This document shows positions 1-5,794 of a DNA stretch of 12,228 bases, piece by piece. The notes beneath the pieces were generated by a model, which was not told where the DNA came from, made no database searches, and saw nothing but the letters and a program-made list of their open reading frames with translations. The translations under genes were made by a program, and so were the position numbers. Source of the DNA: Methylococcales bacterium (GTDB taxonomy: Bacteria > Pseudomonadota > Gammaproteobacteria > Methylococcales > Methylomonadaceae); NCBI GenBank assembly GCA_009692395.1, contig SHZG01000051.1, forward strand, positions 1-12,228, in the 5' to 3' direction. Position 1 is the first letter of the stretch; every line of letters starts with the position of its first letter.

Positions 1-128
1 ACTTTCGGACATGGATCAAACGACTCAATCGCAAGACCATTTGCTTCTCAAAACTAGAGTTGATGCACGACACCGTCATCGGTTTGCTTATCAACAAGGT
101 CGAATTCGGGCACGATATTTATTCATAA
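1..128 (+). CDS. IS1-family transposase, C-terminal fragment
   Basis: Read from position 3, the last 41 codons end in TAA at 126-128. They contain RLNRKTICFSKLELMHD followed by TVIG. This matches the C-terminus of the IS1 DDE transposase InsB (R-L-x-R-K-x-x-x-F-S-K, then E-x-H-D-x-V-I-G), including the short tail after VIG. The catalytic DDE region lies outside the window. A different frame of the same strand is also open, starting MDQTTQ, but it has no ribosome site and no recognisable family, so I treat it as a shadow of the transposase. Confidence 0.85.
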   Translation, partial: FRTWIKRLNRKTICFSKLELMHDTVIGLLINKVEFGHDIYS

Positions 129-149
129 TTACAGATTTAACCCACTACC
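1..149 (+). mobile_element. IS1-family insertion sequence, right end only (truncated by window edge)
   Basis: The terminus lies at 149 and the element runs leftward out of the window. It contains the 3' end of the transposase, whose stop codon is about 21 bp from the terminus, as in IS1 elements. The outer end reads GGTAGTGGGTTAAATCTGTA on the minus strand and, like IS1 ends, begins with GGT. Positions 5-149 match 12228-12084 in inverted orientation with one mismatch (position 112 against 12121), which fixes the boundary at 149. The other end and any target duplication are outside the window. Confidence 0.85.
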
Positions 150-168
150 CATTTTTGTTAAGCAGTCA

Positions 169-196
169 AGGAGTACAAAACACGTTTTGTACTCCT
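169..196. repeat. 13-bp perfect palindrome, possible terminator of the TIGR02647 gene
   Basis: The arms 169-181 (AGGAGTACAAAAC) and 184-196 are perfect reverse complements around a 2-nt loop. The hairpin sits 12 nt beyond the stop codon of the minus-strand gene ending at 209, so it could end that transcript. There is no clear T run after the stem on the minus strand, so intrinsic termination is uncertain and it may simply be a dispersed palindrome. Confidence 0.6.
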
Positions 197-208
197 CATG
201 TCTCTCAT

Positions 209-445
209 TTAAGGGTGTAATACATCTAATAGAGTTTGCGCCTGCTCAGCGGCTTCATGCCCTAAATGTGTTAAATAACCACCATCCTCTTCAGTCGTCA
301 GACCTTTGTCATACAAGCGTTTAGTGGCTGCGACGATAGCAGGCGCAGCTTCGGTTTTATGAACTTGAATTCCTTCTTGGGTTGTGTCTAGTTTGTAACG
401 AACTAGCATATTCAGTTCATCGACAATATCTTGTGTATATGGCAT
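209..445 (-). CDS. TIGR02647 family small protein
   Basis: This is a 78-residue soluble protein of unknown biochemical role. Its sequence (MPYTQDIVDELNMLVRY..., then GLTTEEDGGYLTHLGHEAA near the C-terminus) is that of TIGR02647, a family of about 77 residues found in gammaproteobacteria. It appears to be all-helical, possibly winged-helix-like. That fold is my guess. I chose the ATG at 445-443 over an in-frame TTG two codons upstream, because GAGG at 453-456 on the minus strand is 7 nt before the ATG and the family normally begins MP(F/Y)TQ. A hairpin at 169-196 follows the stop. The kinase-like gene at 500-1048 lies 54 nt upstream on the same strand, and a TATACT box at 480-485 could give this gene its own promoter. 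Confidence 0.85.
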   Translation of the reverse strand: MPYTQDIVDELNMLVRYKLDTTQEGIQVHKTEAAPAIVAATKRLYDKGLTTEEDGGYLTHLGHEAAEQAQTLLDVLHP

Positions 446-479
446 AACCAATCCTCATGATTTATTGGGTAAAAGCGAT

Positions 480-485
480 AGTATA
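480..485 (-). promoter_or_regulatory. possible -10 box for the TIGR02647 gene
   Basis: On the minus strand this reads TATACT within CTTTATACTA, 34 nt before the ATG at 445. The same decamer occurs before the upstream kinase gene (see 1074-1079). No convincing -35 is visible at 16-18 nt, so this is weak evidence. Confidence 0.25.
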
Positions 486-499
486 AAGCATTTCAGCCC

Positions 500-1048
500 T
501 TAGCTGAGTAGCCACTGCTCGAAACGGTCTTTAATTTGTTGCGCAATCAGTTCAGGAGCAATTTCAGACGTGTCCACGACTAAATCGTAAGTGCTGAAAT
601 CACGCAAGGTGATGTTATACAGTTGATGAAATCGCTCATGCTCAAGGGCTTGGCGTTTTGCGTTATTTTCCAGCGTTTTTTCTAAAGACGGATTATGTTC
701 ATCACTACGCGCAGCACTAAACACCCGTTCCGCGCCTATCATCGGCTCAACTGATAAAAATACTTTAAACGCCGTCGGAATAAAATGCCACGCCAAGCGC
801 GAGTCAATAATCAGTTTGTCGCTGGTTTTGCCTAACTCAATGACGTAATTATCAATTTCATCATCAACACTGCGATCAGTCGCGGAAATTTTATTTAACT
901 CCAAGGTTGTTAGACCGCGTTTTTGAGCAATCTCGCGTTGTATCGTTCCCGTACCGATAATCGCATAACCTGTTATAGCTTTCAGCGCGGTAGCAACTGA
1001 TGATTTACCGCCGCCAATATCACCCGACAACGCAATTATATGTTTCAT
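500..1048 (-). CDS. cytidylate-kinase-like P-loop NMP kinase
   Basis: This is a compact 182-residue protein in the shape of a nucleoside-monophosphate kinase. Walker A is at residues 9-16 (GDIGGGKS). A short NMP-binding region follows (TGTIQREIAQKRGLTTLEL). The LIIDSRLAWHFIP stretch resembles the (I/V)(I/D)-x-RL-(A/G) segment of Cmk-like (cytidylate kinase type 2) enzymes. A likely lid helix rich in R, K and E (around NNAKRQALEHERF) and a VVDTS segment near the C-terminus complete the pattern. It would transfer phosphate from ATP to CMP/dCMP or a related acceptor in the cytoplasm. The acceptor cannot be read from sequence, and a housekeeping cmk elsewhere would argue for another role. The start is ambiguous: ATG 1048 or ATG 1054 (two residues longer). 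Minus-strand AGGG sits 10 nt before the first and 4 nt before the second, so I prefer 1048. Confidence 0.75.
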   Translation of the reverse strand: MKHIIALSGDIGGGKSSVATALKAITGYAIIGTGTIQREIAQKRGLTTLELNKISATDRSVDDEIDNYVIELGKTSDKLIIDSRLAWHFIPTAFKVFLSVEPMIGAERVFSAARSDEHNPSLEKTLENNAKRQALEHERFHQLYNITLRDFSTYDLVVDTSEIAPELIAQQIKDRFEQWLLS

Positions 1049-1073
1049 AGCCATTAAGCCCTGCAAACTGCTT

Positions 1074-1079
1074 AGTATA
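1074..1079 (-). promoter_or_regulatory. possible -10 box for the kinase-like gene
   Basis: On the minus strand this reads TATACT within CTTTATACTA, about 25 nt before the ATG at 1048. The same decamer occurs before the TIGR02647 gene. I cannot identify a good -35 element upstream. Confidence 0.25.
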
Positions 1080-1117
1080 AAGGGTGTGGCTAGAAGTTGC
1101 TACGCACAATCAACGTG

Positions 1118-1147
1118 TACGAGGCACAGCATTCGAGTTGACACGCC
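1118..1147. repeat. degenerate copy of the hairpin repeat at 10553-10590
   Basis: This stretch shares TACGA(A/G)GC and CATTCGAGTTGAC with the repeat at 10553-10590. It has lost the right arm of the stem, so it no longer forms the perfect hairpin. It lies about 30 nt before the MITE-like copy at 1180-1290, whereas the intact copy lies just after the MITE copy at 10429-10539. Confidence 0.55.
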
Positions 1148-1179
1148 ACCTATCGGCAGCTCATTCTATTGCACTATAT

Positions 1180-1290
1180 CTAACAGCCAATAAAGTCATT
1201 ACAAAACCGTTCGCACTGAGCTTGTCGAAGTGTGAATGTGGTTCGACAAGCTCACCACGAACGCTATCATTTTATTGTGCGTTAGCTCTA
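1180..1290. repeat. MITE-like element, copy A
   Basis: This 111-bp element matches 10429-10539 in direct orientation with four mismatches that I count by eye. Its ends are imperfect inverted repeats: CTAACAGCCAATAAA on the left, and GCTAACGCACAATAAA as the reverse complement of the right end. The core is a perfect 12-bp stem, GAGCTTGTCGAA at 1218-1229 and its complement at 1242-1253, flanked by GTTCG/CGAAC. This core resembles a palindromic repeat widespread in bacterial genomes. It codes for nothing and is best read as a small non-autonomous mobile or REP-like repeat. Confidence 0.8.
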
Positions 1291-1294
1291 TAAT
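1289..1294 (+). promoter_or_regulatory. possible -10 box (TATAAT) for the sigma/VWA operon
   Basis: A perfect TATAAT spans the junction between the last two bases of MITE copy A and unique sequence, 32 nt upstream of the sigma-factor ATG. The 17-nt-spaced -35 position (1266-1271, ATCATT) is a poor match. Copy B of the MITE lacks this box because its flank differs. Confidence 0.35.
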
Positions 1295-1326
1295 CTCCCG
1301 CATTATTCTTTCAAAACCGAGTCAAC

Positions 1327-1929
1327 ATGATTGCTTTTAAAAAATGGACTGGGCTATCCAAGCTGTTGAATTCTTCCAGCGGTGAAGTGCCTATAGACAG
1401 CAAAACACGCTGGCTAACACAAGCACAACAAGGCGATCGCTTAGCATTTCAAAAATTGCTGGAAAACCATTACGAGATGATTTATCAAGTCGCTTACCGA
1501 TTTACAGGACACAGCGAAGACGCAGAAGATATAACCCAAGAAGTGTGCGTAGGGCTGGCGAGTAAAATTCATGCCTACCGTGGTGAGGCGAAATTTAAAA
1601 CGTGGCTTTATACGATTATTGTCAATACCTGTTTGGATGGGCATCGTAAACGCGACCGTCAATACGCCCAACTCGTTGATTATCTGGAATATGAAGCCCA
1701 CGACCGTGCAGTGAGTGATGACAACGCCCAACAAGTCGCGTGGTTGTATCGAGAGTTGGCACGACTGAAAGAACCTTTCAAAGAAACCGCGTTTTTAGTG
1801 CTGGCAGAAGATTTAAGCTACGCCGAAGTGGGCAAAATTCTAGGTTGTTCAGAATCGACTATTTCTTGGCGGATGCACGAAATTCGTCACAAACTAAAAG
1901 CCCTAATGGAGAGCGATCATGAAGGATGA
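1327..1929 (+). CDS. ECF-type RNA polymerase sigma factor
   Basis: This 200-residue sigma-70 family protein has only regions 2 and 4, as in extracytoplasmic-function sigmas. Region 2 spans about residues 35-107: helix QGDRLAFQKLLENHY, then the region 2.2 core around EDAEDITQEV, which contacts the beta-prime clamp, then the -10-recognition part around FKTWLYTIIVNTCLD. Region 4 spans about 140-193, with the helix-turn-helix LSYAEVGKILGCSESTIS that would read the -35. The first 30 or so residues are an extra leader. The gene overlaps the next one by 11 nt (ATG 1919, stop 1927-1929). This means coupled translation and points to the VWA protein as the partner or controller. It would redirect RNA polymerase to a small regulon, probably including its own operon, but I see no clear ECF promoter. 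The ribosome site before ATG 1327 is weak (GAG, 6-nt spacing). Confidence 0.93.
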   Translation: MIAFKKWTGLSKLLNSSSGEVPIDSKTRWLTQAQQGDRLAFQKLLENHYEMIYQVAYRFTGHSEDAEDITQEVCVGLASKIHAYRGEAKFKTWLYTIIVNTCLDGHRKRDRQYAQLVDYLEYEAHDRAVSDDNAQQVAWLYRELARLKEPFKETAFLVLAEDLSYAEVGKILGCSESTISWRMHEIRHKLKALMESDHEG

Positions 1930-4114
1930 ATTGGACGACATCAAGCAACTGTTGCTGCATACACCTGCACTAAAAACCAATGCTACTGCAAAGCAAGCCG
2001 CTATTTCTCTGGCTTTTCGTGAATTCGATGAAAATAATTTAAAAATTTCCCAAGGAAAGCCCAAGCCCACACGTCTAAACAGTACAGCAGATGTTGTTGG
2101 ACAATCTATTTTTGGGAGAACACCGATGAAAAAATATCAGTTAGCGATTATCGGCACTTTTTGTGCATTGTTTGTGGTGGTGGCGATAGTACCGATGCAG
2201 AAGTTTACAGGCTTTGGACAAACAGACAGCGCAAAGCAAATGAGCCTGCCTCAGCCTACAGTAATCGCGGAAAAAAAGGTAGAAATGGAGGGTAACAAAC
2301 TTGCCTCAGTCGAGCTAGATGCAGTTAAAGATGTGGACGCGACAATCAGTCAAACTAAAACAGAGGAAGTAGTTGCTACCCTGTCAGGCAAAGAACAAGC
2401 GGATTATAAAATGCCCGCCCCTACTGTTATGCCTGTTTCCCCAGCAAAACCCTCAGAACCAACAGGGGCAGCAGGACAGCTTGCCATCGCGAAACAATCA
2501 GCCCCCACTGACTATGAAGGTGATGTTACAACGTATCAACTGCCAACCAATGCGTCTAAAACTAAAGCGGCTCGCATGGAGTTAGCACAAGCTGAAATGC
2601 CAGCACTGGTCGCATCACTACAAAGTCAACCCGCTTCAACAGATGATGCACAGGTAAGCCAATACCACGACCAAGGACGCGATAAATTTAAAGAAACAGT
2701 AACTAACCCATTAAAACTGGCGAAAGATGAACCTGTGTCCACGTTTTCAATTGATGTCGATACCGCGTCCTACAGCTTTGTGCGTGGTTCATTAAACCAA
2801 AATGTGTTGCCGCAAAAAAACGCTGTCCGTATAGAAGAGTTAATCAATTATTTTCCTTATCAATATGACGCGCCGACCAATAAAGAAGAGCCGTTTAAAG
2901 CCAATGTGTCAGTATTTCCTACCCCGTGGAATAAAGACACCAAGCTGATGCACATCGGCATCAAAGGCTATGAAATAGACACGAAGGACAAGCCACGCGC
3001 CAATCTGGTATTTTTAATTGATACCTCTGGCTCTATGAATGAACCCAATAAATTGCCGCTGTTGCAGAATTCTTTGAAAATGCTGCTCGATACCCTACGC
3101 GAAGACGACAGCGTAGCGATAGTGACGTATGCAGGCAGTGCGGGCGTTGCTTTGCCACCCACTAAAATCAAAGACAAAAGCAAAATCAGCGCGGTCATTG
3201 ATAATCTAGGGGCGCAAGGTTCAACCGCAGGCGCGGAAGGCATACGCCAAGCCTATCAACTGGCTGAACAAAATTTAGATGCTAAAGGTATTAACCGCGT
3301 GATACTAGCAACCGATGGCGATTTTAATGTTGGCATTACTGACACTAACGAGTTAAAAAGTTTTGTCGAACACGAACGCAAAACAGGCGTGACTTTATCC
3401 GTGTTAGGGTTCGGCACAGGCAATTACAACGATACCTTAATGCAAACCTTGGCACAAAATGGCAACGGCAATGCGGCGTATATCGACAATATTAATGAAG
3501 CGCGCAAAGCCTTAGTTGAAGAAGCGGGTTCTACGCTGTTCACCATTGCCAAAGATGTGAAAATTCAAGTTGAATTCAATCCCGCACAAGTCGCTGAATA
3601 CCGCTTAATCGGTTATGAAACACGCTTATTAAACAAAGAAGATTTTAATAACGATACAGTCGATGCGGGCGATATTGGTTCAGGTCATAGCGTGACTGCA
3701 CTGTATGAAATCACGCCTGTTGCCAGTAAAGGGCAATTAGTTGATGAGTTACGTTATCCAAAAGCTGACACTAAACCAGCGGCAACGGACAGCAAAAACA
3801 ACGAACTGGCGTTTGTTAAAATTCGCTATCAATTGCCAAACGGCGACACCAGCAAGTTAATCATCACGCCTGTGACTACAGAACAAACCACCAAAACAGT
3901 TGAAGAAATCCCCGTAGAATCACGCTTTGCTACCGCAGTTGCCGCGTTTGGGCAGTTATTGCGCGTTGATCAGTATCTGAAAGACTTTAATTACGATAAC
4001 GTGATAAGTTTGGCAGAAGGCGCGAAAGGCGCGGATAAATTTGGTTATCGAGCAGAGTTTATTAACTTAGTCCGTTTGGCTAAAAATGCCCCTGCATTGC
4101 CGCCGTTGAAATAA
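1919..4114 (+). CDS. membrane-anchored VWA-domain protein (YfbK-like), putative anti-sigma partner
   Basis: 731 residues. Residues 1-70 are soluble and would be cytoplasmic (DDIKQLLLHTP..., REFDENN), resembling the short N-terminal segment of VWA proteins encoded beside ECF sigmas. Residues 74-93 are a single membrane helix. Residues 100-245 are a low-complexity, Pro/Gln/Ala/Thr-rich spacer. The YfbK-type N-terminal VWA module (SQYHDQGRDKF, FSIDVDTASY) covers about 247-355. The VWA domain follows with an intact MIDAS: D368-T-S-G-S, T437, and D466 in ATDGD, so it should bind a divalent metal and a ligand. The remaining part to 731 fits the DUF3520 C-terminal region of this family. Its bulk would be periplasmic. 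SD GGAG at 1908-1911 is 7 nt before ATG 1919. The 11-nt overlap with the sigma gene suggests it senses the envelope and holds or frees the sigma through its N-terminus. That role is inference. Confidence 0.9.
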   Translation: MKDELDDIKQLLLHTPALKTNATAKQAAISLAFREFDENNLKISQGKPKPTRLNSTADVVGQSIFGRTPMKKYQLAIIGTFCALFVVVAIVPMQKFTGFGQTDSAKQMSLPQPTVIAEKKVEMEGNKLASVELDAVKDVDATISQTKTEEVVATLSGKEQADYKMPAPTVMPVSPAKPSEPTGAAGQLAIAKQSAPTDYEGDVTTYQLPTNASKTKAARMELAQAEMPALVASLQSQPASTDDAQVSQYHDQGRDKFKETVTNPLKLAKDEPVSTFSIDVDTASYSFVRGSLNQNVLPQKNAVRIEELINYFPYQYDAPTNKEEPFKANVSVFPTPWNKDTKLMHIGIKGYEIDTKDKPRANLVFLIDTSGSMNEPNKLPLLQNSLKMLLDTLREDDSVAIVTYAGSAGVALPPTKIKDKSKISAVIDNLGAQGSTAGAEGIRQAYQLAEQNLDAKGINRVILATDGDFNVGITDTNELKSFVEHERKTGVTLSVLGFGTGNYNDTLMQTLAQNGNGNAAYIDNINEARKALVEEAGSTLFTIAKDVKIQVEFNPAQVAEYRLIGYETRLLNKEDFNNDTVDAGDIGSGHSVTALYEITPVASKGQLVDELRYPKADTKPAATDSKNNELAFVKIRYQLPNGDTSKLIITPVTTEQTTKTVEEIPVESRFATAVAAFGQLLRVDQYLKDFNYDNVISLAEGAKGADKFGYRAEFINLVRLAKNAPALPPLK
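2114..2118 (+). promoter_or_regulatory. possible internal ribosome site within the VWA gene
   Basis: GGGAG is 7 nt before an in-frame ATG at 2126 (Met70, start of MKKYQLAIIG). It could allow a second, 662-residue product that begins at the membrane helix and lacks the cytoplasmic segment. It may equally be chance. Confidence 0.3.
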
Positions 4115-4125
4115 CACGACTATTG

Positions 4126-4160
4126 TAGACCTGCTAGGTTTTAAAAACCTAGCAGGTCTA
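4126..4160. repeat. 17-bp perfect palindrome (ACCTGCNAGGT family)
   Basis: The arms 4126-4142 and 4144-4160 are perfect reverse complements around one central base. The core ACCTGCTAGGT is shared, as ACCTGCGAGGT, with the palindrome at 9051-9083. It lies 12 nt after the VWA stop codon and could end the sigma/VWA transcript, but there is no T run after the stem. Confidence 0.8.
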
Positions 4161-4171
4161 ATAATTCACAG

Positions 4172-4193
4172 CGTTCCCACGCGGCGTGGAAAC
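4172..4193. repeat. short palindrome, CGTTCCCACGC type
   Basis: GTTCCCACGC is followed directly by GCGTGGAAAC, a near-perfect inverted repeat with one mismatch. It resembles the outer arms of the element at 11712-11845 (CGTTCCAACGC), so it may be a partial copy of that family. The rest of the gap up to 4313 shows a TATACT at 4243-4248 without a convincing -35, and no other feature. Confidence 0.5.
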
Positions 4194-4313
4194 AAGAAAA
4201 AAGCCCGCATTACTCGCAAATACCCACCAACAAAACCCCGCCTATACTTTGCCAAATCGAGCCGCTAACGTACAATTGCAGGCAATGAAACCGCAGGTTA
4301 CTTTATAAAAATT

Positions 4314-5786
4314 ATGGGCATACTCAATCTACTCCTCTGGACACCTGCTTTAGGCGTTTTACTTTTGGCGTTTATACCAAAAAAACACCCGCACCTTATT
4401 CGCTTAATCAGCGTGTTGTTTGCCGTGCTGGCTTTTTTAGGCAGTTGTTGGTTACTCAGTAGGTATGAACAAGCCAATGCCAGTTTGCAATTCAGTGAAT
4501 ATTTTCCGCTTAATCCTGATTTAGGCAGTGCTTATGCGTTGGGTGTTGATGGGTTGTCGATGCCGATGTTGGTGTTAGCGACCTTATTGACGGTTATTGC
4601 GTTGCTGGCTTCGTTCACGATTACCGATGGGGTTAAGGGCTACCATATTTGTATGCTGCTGTTGGAATTCGGGATGCTGGGTGTGTTTTTAGCGCAGGAT
4701 TGGTCGTTGTTTTATATTTTCTGGGAAGTGACTTTAATCCCGCTGTTTTTTCTAATCGATCGCTGGGGCGGGCAACGGCGACACGCGGCGAGTCTTAATT
4801 TTGTGTTGTACACCATGGGCGGCTCGGTGTTTATGCTGATGAGTTTATTGGCAGTCAGTCAATACGACCTTCAAAACAGCGGTTCATTAATGACTTCAAT
4901 GAATCAAATCGCTCAAAATATGCCGCTGACTGAACAAGTGTTAGTGCTACTGGGATTTTTAATCGGTTTTGGGGTGAAAATGCCAATTTTTCCTCTGCAT
5001 GGTTGGTTGCCTTTAGCCCACGTTGAAGCCCCTAGCCCTGTGAGCATTTTGTTGTCAGGGATTTTATTAAAAATGGGCGCGTATGGATTATTGCGTGCGG
5101 TGGTGATATTGCCTGAAGCAGCGCAGCTATTACAACCGTTTTTATTATTTTTAGCCTTGTTCGGTATGATTTACGGCGGTTTATTAGCGTGGCGACAAAG
5201 CGATTTAAAAGCCATGATTGCCTATTCGTCGATTAGTCACATGGGGCTAGTGTTATTAGGGATTGCCAGTTTAACGGAAGTGGGCATCAGTGGTGCGGTG
5301 TTGCAAATGACCGCGCACGGCTTGATTGCGGCGGCGTTATTTCTGCTGGTTGGCTTGCTGTATGAACGCACCCACACCCGCAATATTCAAGATTACCGCT
5401 CACTGATTCAAGTGATGCCGCGTTTCGCGCTATTTATGACAGTGACTTTATTCGCCGCAATGGGGCTACCCAGCACCGTGGGCTTTATTGCGGAATTGCA
5501 AATTCTCATCGGCGGCTTTCAACAATGGGGCTATTGGATGGTGTTTTTCAATATCAGTTTATTAATCAGTGCCGCTGCTTCAATACGCACCGTCGGCTTA
5601 TTATTTACAGGGCATAGCAGTCCCGCGATGCAAAACATTGCCGATTTAAAATTACCCGAAATGTTAGCGGCAAGTGTGTTGGTGGCGAGTATTGTCGGGC
5701 TTGGTTTAATTCCCGCGCCACTGATTGATTTATCGGCAAGCACTCTTAAGCATATCAATATTATGCACAGCAAACGGTTACTATAG
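4314..5786 (+). CDS. dabB: NuoM-type proton-translocating membrane subunit, DabB-like partner of DabA
   Basis: 490 residues, very hydrophobic, about 14 predicted membrane helices, and the length of NuoM/MrpD-type antiporter-like subunits (PF00361). The proton-path residues of the family are present: E138 in FWEVTLIPLFFLI, K222 in GVKMPIFPLHGWLP, K253 in ILLKMGAYGLLR and E394 in GFIAELQIL. The FWE..LIP and KMP..PLHGWLP..H motifs are NuoM-like rather than NuoL-like, and there is no C-terminal lateral-helix extension. With no other complex I genes nearby and dabA starting 8 nt after its stop, the likely job is to supply cation flux that drives DabA, as DabB does in described DAB systems. Coupling to protons rather than sodium is not decided by sequence. 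The start at 4314 has a poor ribosome site, but the next residues (MGILNLLLWTP) suit the family's first helix. Named dabB by context only. Confidence 0.85.
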   Translation: MGILNLLLWTPALGVLLLAFIPKKHPHLIRLISVLFAVLAFLGSCWLLSRYEQANASLQFSEYFPLNPDLGSAYALGVDGLSMPMLVLATLLTVIALLASFTITDGVKGYHICMLLLEFGMLGVFLAQDWSLFYIFWEVTLIPLFFLIDRWGGQRRHAASLNFVLYTMGGSVFMLMSLLAVSQYDLQNSGSLMTSMNQIAQNMPLTEQVLVLLGFLIGFGVKMPIFPLHGWLPLAHVEAPSPVSILLSGILLKMGAYGLLRAVVILPEAAQLLQPFLLFLALFGMIYGGLLAWRQSDLKAMIAYSSISHMGLVLLGIASLTEVGISGAVLQMTAHGLIAAALFLLVGLLYERTHTRNIQDYRSLIQVMPRFALFMTVTLFAAMGLPSTVGFIAELQILIGGFQQWGYWMVFFNISLLISAAASIRTVGLLFTGHSSPAMQNIADLKLPEMLAASVLVASIVGLGLIPAPLIDLSASTLKHINIMHSKRLL

Positions 5787-5794
5787 GACGTATC

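Noticed and set aside
11..220. Open frame starting MDQTTQ at the left edge, and its twin on the minus strand at 12222-11914, as a repeated hypothetical gene
   Set aside because: The shared 145 bp encodes the IS1 transposase C-terminus in another frame. The MDQTTQ frame has no ribosome site, and beyond the IS boundary the two copies run into unrelated sequence.
1084..1293. 69-codon open frame in the 1067-1326 gap
   Set aside because: It lies almost wholly in the degenerate repeat and the MITE, has no ribosome site, and its product resembles no protein.
4126..4193. CRISPR or riboswitch in the 199-nt gap before the dab operon
   Set aside because: There are only single palindromes, with no repeated spacer pattern and no recognisable aptamer fold.
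4314..5786. True complex I subunit M (nuoM of a nuo operon)
   Set aside because: No nuoL, nuoN or other nuo genes adjoin it and dabA follows after 8 nt, so a DAB role is more likely.
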